Assembly: GCA_030549775.1 (NCBI GenBank)
Contig: CM060175.1
Location: forward strand, 99,619,438 to 99,683,437
DNA: 64,000 nucleotides
Source of the DNA: Tamarix chinensis
Lineage: Eukaryota; Streptophyta; Magnoliopsida; Caryophyllales; Tamaricaceae
Reading direction: 5' to 3'
This document shows positions 37,621-49,214 of the stretch, in pieces (position 1 is the first letter of the stretch; the number at the start of each line of letters is the position of its first letter). The notes below the pieces were generated by a model. That model ran no database searches and was not told the DNA's origin. It was given only the letters and a program-made list of their open reading frames with translations. Position numbers and translations under genes: made by a program.

Positions 37621-38146
37621 AGCCCCGAAGGTTGCCATAATCGGATTTGGATTTTGGCAGCCCAAAAAATCGACTCAGCAACCATCGCCTATTCAGCCCG
37701 CTATTCCTCCGCCGCCGGCCGTCTTTGCCGCCCACTCCGGCCACCAAAACGCTCCCTACATTGCCCTCTACACAACTGAGCCACCAACCTTCCTCGCACT
37801 GCCTTGCATGAGCCACCCCGGCCGTGCAAAATTGCCTTCCTAAACAACACCCTTCAACCCCGTGCAACCCTTCGTGTCGTCGGTTCTGCCACCTGTAGCG
37901 CCGCCTCTACCTCCCGAAACAACTAGGAAACCTTGCCCTACCTCCCCACACCTCCATTTTCCCCTACTTCCCTCTCCCCTAGCCTCCACATCCATCTCTC
38001 TACTTATTCCTTCCTCCACCGCCGTCAGCTCCACCACCCAGCCTAGGTTGTCTCCCAACTCCTTAACCCCTAAACCCTGTATATAAAAGTGTTAATGTTT
38101 TTAATATTATTAACTATTATTATTAGTGTTATTATGATTATTATTA

Positions 38147-38201
38147 TCATTACTACTACTACTACTACTACTACTATTACTACTACTACTACTACTACTA
38201 C

Positions 38202-38267
<66 letters not shown>

Positions 38268-38569
38268 GTCCTAATGTTTATTCTGGAAAATTTCTAATTA
38301 ATGGTACTAAATAAGACTCAAACCTTGTTGTGTTATTATTCTTCTTCTTATTATTATTACTATTACTATTATTATTATTATTATTATTAGTGTCACTATT
38401 ATTATCCTTATTATTATTATTATTAAATTACTATTATTGCCACTACTATTATCATCATCATTATTATCATTGTTATTATTATTATTATTGTTATCATTAT
38501 TATTATTGTTGTTGTTATCATTATCATTACTACTACTACTGCTGCTGTTGCTGCTACTACTACTGCTGC

Positions 38570-38641
<72 letters not shown>

Positions 38642-38716
38642 GTTTATTACTCTAACCATGATTATCATCGTTACTATCTCTATTATTATTATTAGTATTA
38701 TTATTATTATCATTAC

Positions 38717-38752
<36 letters not shown>

Positions 38753-38920
38753 TATCATTATTATTATTATTATTTCTACTACTACTCCTATGATTTCGAT
38801 TATTATTATCATCATTATTATCATTATTACAATTATTATTATTATTAGTATTCTTCTTATTATTATTAGTACTATTAATAATATTGTTATTAGTAATATT
38901 GAAACCCTTACTTTAATACT
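38147..38920. repeat. Expanded TAT/TAC/TGC trinucleotide region
   Basis: Two long blocks (38147-38270 and 38335-38920) are made almost wholly of TAT, TAC, TCA, TGT and TGC triplets. They correspond to the shorter AAT block of the minus-strand relatives. The long Ile, Tyr and Leu open frames seen here are products of the repeat. Confidence 0.95.
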
Positions 38921-39418
38921 ATGAGTATTACTAAGACTTACTTTGATTAGTAGTGATTCGATTAACTATCTTGAGAATAATAATAACCCTACCTTTTAAT
39001 TATAAACTACTATTATAAATATTAGCCTTAGTATTAGGCTATGATAGGGGTAAGATAGGAAATTATGGTAATTCTGGTAGAGGGAGATTAACCCATAGTA
39101 TTTCCCTCTTATAGGTGAATCGAGTCAAAATCCTCAGGAGGCATATGAGCGTGCTCCAAGCCTAGCGACGATTTAGGTAAGGGTGTAGCTAAGGCCGCTT
39201 TTGTGTTACATGTCTTACTTGCCTTGGATGTCCTATATGATTATATGTCATGTTTTACATGTTATTATCTTACCTATTTTATGTGTAGTGCGGCTTGGAA
39301 CCGAGGCACATCCATGTGATTTCTTTTGTTATGTATTAATATGGATATGCTGCAAGTTGTGATGTAATATGATGTGGTCGTAGGACATGCATGCTAGAGT
39401 ATTTGAGGTAGTGGGTTA

Positions 39419-39672
39419 ATCTCACTTTTAGGCTCGTTTATTAAACGAGCCGAGCCCGAGCTCGAAAAATCTCGGCTCGATTCATTTTTTGGCTTTGGCT
39501 CGTGAACTCGGCTCGTTCATTTAGTTAAACGAGCCGATCCCAAACATCATTTTAGACTCGTCTAGTTAAATGAGCTGAGCCCAAACATCATTTTAGGCTC
39601 ATCTAGTTAAACGAGGAGAGCCCAAGTCTAGGGGTATTCGGCTTAGCTCGGCTCATTTACAACCCTAGTCCA
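39419..39672. repeat. GAGCCGAGC palindromic repeat cluster
   Basis: AACGAGCCGAGCC and its complement GGCTCG occur many times, with three imperfect ~45-bp units holding CCAAACATCATTTTAG. The right edge reads GGCTCATTTACAACCCTAG. This looks like the end of a DNA transposon or MITE known by such motifs in many plants, but no paired terminal repeat is certain. Confidence 0.5.
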
Positions 39673-40005
39673 AATGTTCTGGAGAAGTTAGTTTCTGAGT
39701 ACCTGACGGATACAAAATGGGATTGGCCTACTTTTATACATTTTCTTCCCCACGGGGTCATTGTAGAAATTATTATTGTTTGGGTCCCTTTGGGATGCTT
39801 GGAATCGGATGCACCTTTTTTTAGTGGGGTGGGTGGGTGGGGGTAATTATGGTATTTTCTCAGTAAAGTCAGCCTATAATATGCTAAAAGGCGCTTTGGG
39901 ACCTACACCATCCAGGTGGAGGCACAAAGGTTACATCTAGGTTCGACCATGGGTTAAGACTTTCCTCTAGCTTAGGCTCCATGGGACCATGACCATTATT
40001 AGAGT
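39673..40005 (+). pseudogene. LINE reverse-transcriptase zinc-binding domain fragment
   Basis: The reading around 39868-40005 gives FSVKSAYNMLKGALGP, then a W/K-rich part with VKTFL and LHGTM. This is the pattern of the zf-RVT region at the end of plant LINE ORF2. Upstream, 39690-39810 reads DTKWDWPTFIHFLPHGVIVE and continues with degenerate sequence. Frameshifts and stops make it a dead fragment without the RT core. Confidence 0.6.
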
Positions 40006-40979
40006 TGGAAAACATTAATTTGATATGTTTTATTCGATCTAATTCGAATAAATTTTAATCCGATGAAATTAAATAGTTTAGTAATTCAATCCAATCTGAT
40101 CTAAATCCAATCCAATACTGATTTGATTGGGTACTGATCTGATAATAATAAATCCGATCAAGGTCCGATCCAATCCGATCCTAACTCATAATCCCTTATA
40201 AACTAGAACTGATAGTGACCTGATCTGCCGTCAACTCAACCTGACGTTGACCCAATCAGATATCAAAATATATAATAATAATAATAATAATAAATTACAC
40301 ATATTTTATTATTCATTTAAAGCTTTTTAAAAATATAGTATTTTATAAATTATACTCATTTTTCATACCTTTACCCTAAACATCATTATTTATTAATGAT
40401 ATCCTAATAAATTTTTCCACACAAAAATACAACATTAAGAAGTCATAATAATAATTTAATAAACAAGTAACAATTAATACCACATTTTTAATTACATGCT
40501 CATATAAAATCAAACTTAATACTTACTTACGAGGTTAATGAGTTTGAGTAATTTTGGTGGTGAAGGTATATATTAGATAATTTTTTAATATCTTTTATCT
40601 TTTTTGTTTGACTATTTTTACAAGTCCACAACTTCTAAACATACACATGTCCTATAATATTAAATTAACTTAAACACATAAGCATTAATATTACTCAACT
40701 AACAAATTAGCAAATCATTGATTTATTATATTATATATTATTACTTATGGTGTAAAATAATATTTTTTCTCTAGTTCCATCATCCATGACATATATAATA
40801 AGTTAACAATCAACAAGTATCAATCTATTATTCGAATCATTTTGATCATTATTCCATGTTTTATATAAAATAAAATAAAATATTTTATGTATTAGCAAAC
40901 TCATCTAACTTGACAAATAACAATATCTTCTAAAATTTTCCAACATCTTCCTTAACAAATAAGATATATTATTGACAAA
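40006..40979. other. AT-rich spacer with CCAATCCGATC motifs
   Basis: 40030-40260 is a degenerate string of AATCCGATC-like motifs; 40269-40295 is a (TAA)n tract; the rest is AT-rich without signals. Together with 42226-42700 it may be one non-coding element around the tandem array. Confidence 0.35.
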
Positions 40980-42225
40980 TTTAAAACCAAAATAAGATAT
41001 AATTGTCTCTAATATTTATAATATAATAAATGATAATTATACATTGTATAGTCATATTATGATCACCTTTATTTTATAAAATTATATTTTTTAAGTAATC
41101 AAATAAATGATAAACATCTTTGTTAAATTGAATCATGAAATACTTTTTATTGTTAAAATATATAAATATCTTTATCATTTACTTGTAAAAATAAAGCGGA
41201 TCTAATATTCTTATTTTATTTATGTGTACTATTAATCTTATGATTGCCTCTAATATTTACAATGGTATAAATGATAATTATATATTGTATATCCATATTA
41301 TGATCACCTTTATTTTATAAAATTATTTTTTAAGTAATCAAATAAATGATAAATATCTTTGCTAGAATGAATCATGCAATATTTTTTATTGTTAGGATTT
41401 ATAAATATCTTTATTATTTACTTATGAAAATAAAACGGATCTAATATTCTTATTTCATTTATGTGTGCTAGTAATATTATGATTATCTCTCATATTTACA
41501 ATGGTATAAATGATAATTATACATTGTATAGCCATATTATGGTCACCTTTATTTTATAAAATTATATTTTTAAATTAATCAAATAAATAATAAATATCTT
41601 TATTAGGTTGAATCATACAATATTTTTTATTGTTAAAATACATAAATATATTTATTATTTACTTGTTAACATAAAGCGGGTCCAATATTCTTATTTCATT
41701 TATCTGTACTAATAATCTTATGATTTTTTCTAAAATTTACAATGTAATAAATAATAATTATACATTGTATAGTCATATTATTATCATCTTTATTTTATAA
41801 AATTATATATTTTAAATAATTAAATATTTTAAGTAATCAAATAACTGATAAATATCTTTGCTAAATTGAATCATGTAATATTTTTTATTGTTAAAATATA
41901 TAAATATCTTTATTATTTACTTGTGAAAATAAAGCGCATCTAATATTCTTATTTCATTTATGCGTATTAGTAATCTTATAATTGTATCTAATATTTACAA
42001 TGTAATAAATGATAATTATATATTGTATAGTCATATTATGATCACATTTATTTTATGATAAATATCTTTATTAGATCAAATTATGCAATATTTTTTATTA
42101 TTAAAATTTATAAATATCTTTATTATTTACTTATGAAAATAAAGCGGTTCTAATATTTTTATTTCATTTGTGTACTAGTAATCTTATGGTTGTCTTTAAT
42201 ATTTACAATGTAATAAATGATAATT
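40980..42225. repeat. ~240-bp tandem array, about five units
   Basis: The landmark TATTATGATCACCTTTATTT recurs at about 41056, 41297, 41536, 41777 and 42035, a spacing of about 240 bp (last step 258). Each unit also has AAATAAAGCGGATCTAATAT and ATTTACAATG with AAATGATAAT. The units are AT-rich and have diverged by substitutions and short indels. Confidence 0.88.
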
Positions 42226-42700
42226 ACCTGGACCCGAATTTGACTCAATTCATCAAACTCTACCCGACATGTCCCATCAAGTTAACCTATAACTAATCAA
42301 ACCCAACCCGTCAAATTATATAGAATGATCCAGCCGATCAGGTTAACCCAAAAATAACTCAGACCCAATAGGACCAACCCGTCAAATTGTATGAAATGAC
42401 TAGAGCTGGTTGAACCCACCTAATTATGTTAGCTAGAAAATGACCCAAAACCAACCCGACCCTACCAGTCAAGTTAACTCAAAATGACCCAAACCCTAGT
42501 TTGCTTAAACCGAACCCGATTCGACCGGACAAATTAATCCGAAATGACTCAAAATTACAACGATTCGACCTGAAACCGACTCGACCAAAATAATGTAATG
42601 ACCCGAAATTATCTAAACTCAAAATAACCTAACCCGAGAATGGCCCAATCCGCTACGACCCGACTCGAACCCGACACACCCGACCCGATTGCCACTTGTC
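42226..42700. repeat. GACCCGACCCGAAC degenerate minisatellite
   Basis: Repeated ACCCGAC, CAAATTA and ACCCGAAATGACCC motifs without strict period. Sequence of this sort is common near the ends of non-coding plant transposons. It ends near CCCGACCCGATTGCC. Confidence 0.6.
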
Positions 42701-42845
42701 CATGATTGCTTGACAACCAATTGGAATCGGCAAAGGAGACATATGACTGACGATAACTTATGAACCACTCATTTTTTCAAAGTTTTTTGTGTGAGGATCG
42801 ATATTACTAGTTTGGATTTGTGATTCTCCGATTATATAGCTATGT

Positions 42846-43782
42846 GTGGGGAGAATAAAATTGGGCGGACAAAATAAAGGAGGTAAAGCTATGTGTGGGG
42901 AGAATAAAAACTTCCCAAGCTCAAGGGTCAAACGTACAGTTACAAAACCGAGGGGAATAAGTAGAAGAAGACCACATGTAAAGGGCGCAAAATCGAATGG
43001 AGGAAGGAGAAGAGTGTATGGGAAATTATGGAAGCCAAATGACACCTCAAGAACAACCTATGATGATGCAGAGAAGGGCATCCGATTTGATCTATCCGAC
43101 TTTGAAGATAATCTCGACCTAAAATCTTTTCTTGATTGGTTGCAAATTGTTGAGTCTTTTTTTTAGTATAAAGTGATTGATGATGAAAAGATGTGCCAAA
43201 TAGCAATATTGAAGTTTAAAAAATTACTAGAGTGTGATACGATAATTTGAAAAGGAGAAGGGAGAGATAAGGAAAATTGAGAATTAGGTCATGGAAAAAA
43301 TTAAAAAAATACTTGAAGAAGAAATTTGTGCCTCGAGAATATGAGCAAGAGAATTTTATAAAGATGACTACTTTGAGGTAAGGGTTGTTTGGAGGTTGAG
43401 GAATACATTAGATAATTTAAAAAACCAAATACAAGAAGAACAAAGGTGTGTACGATTCATTAGAGGGCTAAATATGAATCTTAGAGAGAAGGTGGAGGTG
43501 TATCCTTATTAATTATTTGAAGATCTAGCCAAGTTAGCAATCAAGTTTGAAAAACAATTGAAGAGAACAAAGCCACCAAACAAGTCAATAAATGCTCCAT
43601 ATGGCTTGACTTTCAAGGGGGTGTTGAAGCTCTCAATTTCTTAAGTCACAAATCAAGACAATGTTAGAAGATTTACTCATGAAGAAGAGGGCAAGGATCA
43701 AGTGGTTGATAAGGTGAACAAGCAATGCTTGAAGTGTAGAGGTTATGGTCACTTTGCTTAGGATTATCCAAACCAAAAGGCA
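42846..43782 (+). pseudogene. gypsy gag and zinc knuckle remnant
   Basis: The frame at 42846-43166 ends with IRFDLSDFEDNLDLKSFLDW, the usual gag start of this gypsy group. The core up to 43620 continues in other frames with stops. At 43728-43770 the zinc knuckle reads CLKCRGYGHFA, then a TAG stop and Tyr in place of the last cysteine. Confidence 0.8.
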
Positions 43783-44541
43783 TTGACTTTAAAGGATATA
43801 ACATGTATGGAGACTTGTGATGAGAATGAAGATCTTGATGGAGACCTTGAAGAAGAAATTGATAGCTTGGAGGATGCTTTGGAAGATGGCCAAGTGGATT
43901 GCTATGTATTTCAAAGGGTGCTCCAAGTACAACAAAAACCTTTACTTACTCAAAGGGAGAAGATTTTCAAGGCCAAGTGTAGAGTTGGTGATAAGGTGTG
44001 TGAATTCATCATTGATAGTGGCTCATTCACTAATGTTGCTAGCGAGAAGATGGCGAGCAAGCTCAGTTTGGAAACCATGGGTCATCCAAGACCGCATTCA
44101 CTCCAATGGCTCAACAAGGATAAAGGTGTAAGGGTAACCAAACAAACTCTTATCTCTTTTAAGATTGAAAATTATTTTGATACTGTTTTATGTGATATTG
44201 TACCTATGGATTCTTGTCACATTTTGTTGAGAAGGCTATGGCAATTTGATAGGAAGGTTGTGCATGATGGAGTCCTTAATGAGCATGTGATGTGCAAGGG
44301 CCAACAGAAGTTTAGGTTAAAATCTAATCTAGATGGGGAGGATTTGGTTTTAAGGAATGAAAAGGGGAAGAGTCAAGAGCATGCAACAAAAAAAGAAAGA
44401 AAAAAAAAGAAGGAAGATGTCGAGTGTAGGAGGGGAAGAAAGAAGAGTAGCATGGAATTGTTGATCCTTAAGGAGTGTGAGATGATTGAAGCTATGAACG
44501 ATGAGAAGATATGCTATGCATTGGTGGTAAAGGAAGCCTGA
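43783..44541 (+). pseudogene. gypsy aspartic protease segment
   Basis: An open frame of 252 codons. Residues about 1-30 are acidic. The retropepsin active site reads FIIDSGSFTNVAS, with the DSG form usual in this plant group. The flap and end regions follow (VPMDSCHILLRRLWQFDRKV). A basic, lysine-rich linker lies near residue 200. It is open but belongs to a broken polyprotein. Confidence 0.82.
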
Positions 44542-44559
44542 TGAGGAGAGAATGCTAAT

Positions 44560-44783
44560 ATGGATCCAAAATTGCAACAAGTGTTAAGAGAATATGTCGA
44601 TGTTTTTTCGAATGAGTTTCCAATTTGGCTTCCTCCTTTGAGAGGCATTGAGCATGCTATTGATCTTATACGAGGAGTCCCATTACCAAATAGGCCAACT
44701 TATAGGTGCAATCCAAAGGAGGCTATATTCTAAAGAGTATAAGACCACGTAGTGTTCCAGGTTGGTGCCTAAGAAGGATGGTA
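44560..44783 (+). pseudogene. gypsy RT, N-terminal part before the break
   Basis: The frame gives EYVDVFSNEF and LPPLRGIEHAIDLI, then LPNRPTYRCNPKEA, the lead-in to gypsy RT. It ends in VPKKDG exactly where the long LTR begins. The matching continuation [10 protein letters not shown] is found after 50339. Confidence 0.8.
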
Positions 44784-46899
44784 TGTAACCCCCCCAAAAA
44801 TTTTGAAAACCTATATTTTAATAAATAACTTTTATTTGGAATAAAATTGCTTTAAGATTATTTATTTTAATTATTGTATGGATTTTAGAGTATGTAATTT
44901 TGGATAAGAGTATTTAATAAATTAAAAATAAATATTTTGCTATTTATCATATTATTTTATTTCAATAATTTTCCAAACTAATATTTTACCAACTTTATCC
45001 TTTTTAAACTAATATATTAGATTATGATAAATTAAATTATTAAATTAAATAATTTACCAAGAATATTACATTTTATAATTTTATAAATTAATTTAATTTA
45101 TTTTTCTATTTTTCCATTTCCCTTTTTACACTTTTTCCTTTCTTCTCTTTTTTTCCCTTTTCCTCCTCCTTGGGTTGTCCGCCCGGCCTACACCGCCCCC
45201 TCTCCCCCGCTTGGGCCACGGGCCCATTCGCCCTACACACACCAGCCCTCCCTTCTCCCCTGAACCGGGCCGGCCATTTGTTTTTTTTTCTTATGCGCTA
45301 GTCGGGTCTCCTTCCCTCTCCCTATTTTCTTTCTTCTTCGATCACCCCAAGACCTTGACCAGTCCTCATCACCATACCTGCTGCCATGCCCGACCACCGA
45401 GCTGCCTTGCAACTATCGCCACCTACCTCCCTCTCCCTCTCTCTCTTCCCCCATCATTTTCTTTCCTTTTCGAGCCAAACCGGCTCTTAGACCACACCCT
45501 GCGTGCCTCTCTCCCTTTCCTTCTTCTTCCCTCTCCTTCCCTGCCAACCGACAGCCCTGCCACCACTACAGCACCGATCGGCCAGCCGTTGCCCCTTCTC
45601 TTCTCCCTCTTCTTTTTCTTCAGCTCCCAAGCCCTTCATTTCCCCATTTTTTTTAGCCTCACCTCTTCATCCCGAGCCTCTTCTCTCTTTTCTCCTCCTC
45701 CCATTCGTTCCCCATTTTTTTTGATCACTGCCATCCGCCGCCGCTTAAACCACCACACCCAGCCCTGCGCCGCCTTCTGCCACCGCCTACTACCACCCTG
45801 CACCACCACGCCGCCCCTCGAGCCCTACACTTCCTCCCTTCTCCCCCTTTTCCTTTTTCTCCCCAGTTTTTCCCCTTACTGTTGAGCCACCTGCAATTGT
45901 TGCTTCCGCCGCCGTCCGGCAACCTCTGCCGCCACCCAACCCACCGTTCGACACCCTGCAACCCCCTCTACAACTGCCATGCCTTAGTTGGCCGAAAACA
46001 ACCCTTGAACCCCTCCATTTTTCCCTCCACTTTTCCTTCCTTCTCAGCCCTTCCACCTCGACCCACTTCAGCAGCCACCTTCGCCGCCTTGCCGCCGCCG
46101 TGAAACCACCCTTAGCCTCCACCTACACCCCTCTTCACTTCTGCATCATTCACTTGCCTTGGAACCTCTCCTAACTACCTTCTTTTCTAGCCTAAAGTCC
46201 CTAAACCGAGCCACCTCTCCCCTCTTCTACCTCACCCCTCTTCAAGCCTTTTCCCCTCTCTTTTCTGCATGAAACTAACGCTGCTCATGCAGCGTGAGCT
46301 CCCCTTTATATTGAAAATTTCTTGGCTAATTTTTAAGGTATAATGGTATTTTATGTTAAGTATTTATTGATTAAATTTTATAAAGTTTTATGCTTGGATT
46401 CTTATTTCTAACATAAATATGATGGATATTATTTTTAGGTGTTGAGTTGCTAATTATGCTTGGTAAGATTTGATATTTTGTGGGATTAAGGTAACCGTTA
46501 ATCCTCCCTTAAATATATGGAAAAACGTATGCTAGCACATTAAGGGTTTAGTATGATTTTATGCATGTTTTGTATGCTTAGCATGATATGTATATGGTTT
46601 CTTATATTGTTTGATAAAAAGAAAAATCATGATAACTTTTGTGCCATATGTAGGTATGTTAATTAAGGAAGGAGTTTGATTATGGATGGAAATGTTAAAT
46701 ACTTGTTTATGATGTATCATGTTGCTAATGCATAAATGATGTTATTGTTTAAGGGTATTTTAGTAATTATGTTTATGAGGTATGTAAATCAATGTATGTA
46801 GTTGCTAATGAGTATTATGTTGAAAAATGACAAGTCGGTGGACTTAGATCATAAAAATGAAGTATTAATATCATTATTTTATGTAGTGTTAGTAAATTC

Positions 46900-47830
46900 A
46901 TAAAAATGGTGAATAAAGGGGTTGAGTGGAAATTTCATAAGTGAAAAATGGCATTTTGGTAATTTTGTAAACAAAAAGAGTATTTTGGTAATTTAAAAAT
47001 AAAGGGGCTAAATGATAATTTATAAGTAAAGGATAAAATTGTAAGTTGTGAGAAAGAAGGGTAAAATGGTAATTTTGGAAGTAGGGGTAAAATAGTAATT
47101 TTGGATGAAGGAGGGTATTATGGTAATTTTGGAGGTAGAGGGGCAAAATTGTAATTTCATAAGTAAAGGGGTAATATGGTAAATTTTATAAGTGAATGGT
47201 GAAGTGGTAATTTATAAGTAAAGGGGTAATATGGTAATTTGGAAAAGAAGGGCAAAATGGTAATTATGTAAGGAAAGATAAAGATGGTAATCTTGGATGT
47301 GAAGGGGTAAAATAGTAATTTATAAAGTAAAAGATGTATGGTGGTAATTTTCATAAATAAAAGGATATTATGGTAAAATTGGATGTAAGGGGTAAAATGG
47401 TAATTTTGTAAATAAAAGGATATTATGGTAAACTTGGGAATAAGGGGTAACGTGGTAATTATGATAACGACAAAAGATAATTTAGCAATTAAATTATGAT
47501 CGGAGAAGGGCAATTTGGTAATTTATCCAACTGAAGGGGCAATTTGGTAATTTAGCCGATTAAAGGGTAAAGTGATAATTATTTAACCAACTAAAGGGGC
47601 AAAATAGTAATCATGATAATGAAGGAGGGTAATGTAGTAGTTTATCCAACTCAAGGGCAATTTAGTAATTATAACAAAGGAGAAGGGCGATTTGGTAATA
47701 TAACCAACCAAAAGGGAAATATGATAAGCGTAGTAATTATGAGGGGTGAATGGTGATCTAAAAAGTGTAGGAGACAATTTGGTAATCTAAAGTGGACAAG
47801 GGGTAATTTGGTAATTATGTAACCTTAAGG
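46900..47830. repeat. ~30-bp GGTAATTTTG minisatellite
   Basis: About 28 diverged units of the type AAGGGGTAAAATGGTAATTT. It is the complement of the array at 33420-34180. The TRIM lies at its right border and the repeat continues for a few units after it (48490-48560). Confidence 0.9.
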
Positions 47831-47836
47831 GTAATG

Positions 47837-48044
47837 TGTAACACCCCGAGTCGATACGACCACGCGGGGGCTACCTTGGAGTGCTTTCGAATTGATCGGC
47901 TGACCCCACAGATCAACACGAGCCCTTTCAGTGCGCTTTGTCCTCACTCACGCACTTTCCGAGAAATTTTCAGAACTTCCCAGAAGTGTTGATATAAGTA
48001 GCCAAATCAATCCTCATAACACTCCCCTCAATTTGGGGTATTAC
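47837..48044 (-). repeat. 3' LTR of the TRIM, 5S-like segment deleted
   Basis: Nearly identical to 48193-48484 except for a clean 84-bp gap after TTCCCAGAA. The gap removes exactly the part matching 48341-48424. Confidence 0.9.
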
Positions 48045-48178
48045 ATTCACCCCCACTCAAAGAATGCAACGTCCTCGTTGCGCTTCAACCAATGACTGTC
48101 TCAATATAGTTCATCCCAAGAATCGTTCCGCTAAGTGACTGACTGGTTCATCCAAGTTCAGCTCACGGTCGCAGTTTC

Positions 48179-48190
48179 GCTCTGATACCA
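48179..48190 (-). other. TRIM primer binding site
   Basis: TGGTATCAGAGC on the minus strand, two bases from the LTR end. This is the standard initiator tRNA-Met primer site. Confidence 0.92.
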
Positions 48191-48192
48191 TT

Positions 48193-48484
48193 TGTAACAC
48201 CTGAGTTAATACGACCACGCGGGAGCTACCTTGGAGTGCTTTCGGATTGATCGGCTGGCCCCACAGATCAACACGAGCCCTTTCAGTGCGCTTTGTCCTC
48301 ACTCACGCACTTTTCGAGAAATTTTTAGAACTTCCCAGAAGGTCACCCATCCTAAAATTGCTCCACGGCCAACACGCTTAACTGTGGAGTTCTTAGGACG
48401 GAATCACCAAAAGGATGGTATACCATGTTGATATAAGTAGCCAAATCAATCCTCATAACACTCCCCTCAATTTGGGGTATTACA
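48193..48484 (-). repeat. 5' LTR of the TRIM, with 5S-like segment
   Basis: 292 bp, TG...CA ends. It holds the 5S-rRNA-like stretch at 48331-48393. Confidence 0.9.
48331..48393 (-). ncRNA. 5S-rRNA-like segment in TRIM LTR
   Basis: On the minus strand it reads AGAACTCCACAGTTAAGCGT, then a diverged middle, then AGGATGGGTGACC and CTGGGAAG. Plant 5S rRNA has the same blocks in the same order: AGAACTCC-GAAGTTAAGCGT, GGATGGGTGACC, CTGGGAAG. Box A (48369-48383) and box C (48341-48352) of the internal Pol III promoter are thus represented. The first ~40 bases of 5S are not recognised. It is part of the LTR and not a true 5S gene. Confidence 0.82.
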
Positions 48485-48959
48485 TAATGTGGTATTTTAT
48501 CCAGTAAGGAATGGATACTTAACAATTATATAAGTAAAGGGCAAATGAGTAGTTTGTACCTAACACGTCTTTGAGATTGTGGAACATTAATATGATTAAA
48601 TAATGCTGACTAGCCAAGTAAGAGTATTTGATAATTAGTATGGCCTTAATGGTTTCTCTGTGATATCCTGGATAATCATCTGAATAAGAAATGAATAATG
48701 ATATCGGAACGATTGAAAGTGAATAAGTATCTGATTATCGTGCTTTTCGTGATCACCTTAATTAAGACACTATTACTTAAAGTGAAAGACCTCGAGATCG
48801 GGAATGGTGACTACTTAGGGGTCGCTACCTTAAGGACGTGGTTTAGTCCACGATTATTCTGGTATTTGCTGGTGTGCCTTTGTGCCCCAGCCAGGCCCTA
48901 TATCTTACTCTCTCTAGCTCTACGGACCTAGTTAGGGGGTATGCATACTTATGGATTAG

Positions 48960-49090
48960 TTGTCCTTGTCGGTAGGGTACTGAGTTAGCTTTATGCACCA
49001 GTACGACCAGGGTAACTTTGCGTCCTTGGGTTCATGGTTGAAGGGTACTGAGTAGCTGGTATGCACCGGTACGACCGGTGTACCTTTGTG
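48960..49090 (+). repeat. ~75-bp tandem duplication in LTR
   Basis: GGTACTGAGTTAGC...GGTAACTTTGCGTCC is followed by GGTACTGAGTAGC...GTGTACCTTTGTGTCC. The complement occurs at 27600-27720 and 28800-28930. Confidence 0.75.
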
Positions 49091-49214
49091 TCCTGGGTTA
49101 TCGATCTCCCATTCGAGGCAAATAAATATGATTGATGTGTTGATTAAAGAAAAGGAAAGATACTATTATTGAAAGTGGAATATTAATGAGCCAGGCCCAG
49201 ATGATTATGATATT

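Larger units (their letters stand above)
36667..39405 (+). mobile_element. Long LTR, plus orientation, 3' truncated
   Basis: It starts TGAAATGCCTCAAAAATTTT and continues AT-rich to 37080, C-rich to 38080 with a TATA box at 37614, and a trinucleotide block at 38147-38920. It then has CTTATAGGTGAATCGAGTC and GTGCTCCAAGCCTAGCGACG (39150), complementary to the 21.7-kb and 30.7-kb copies. It breaks off near 39405 before the hairpin part. The short ORFs of 37-38 kb have no domain. Confidence 0.68.
47837..48484 (-). mobile_element. Cassandra-like TRIM retrotransposon
   Basis: 648 bp, flanked by TAATG (47832-47836 and 48485-48489). On the minus strand: 5' LTR 48193-48484 (292 bp) starting TGTAATACCCC and ending GGTGTTACA, then primer site TGGTATCAGAGC (48179-48190), a ~148-bp non-coding interior, purine-rich GAGTGGGGGTGA next to the 3' LTR, and 3' LTR 47837-48044 (208 bp). 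The 5' LTR carries a 5S-rRNA-like segment, the hallmark of Cassandra TRIMs. No protein is coded, so mobility would depend on enzymes of other elements. Confidence 0.9.

Noticed and set aside
38330..38824. Poly-Leu, poly-Tyr and poly-Ile ORFs
   Set aside because: Trinucleotide repeat products.
45175..45885. 236-codon Pro/Ser/Leu-rich ORF
   Set aside because: It lies in the pyrimidine-rich segment of a solo LTR; similar frames appear in the other copies by composition, with no shared protein sequence.
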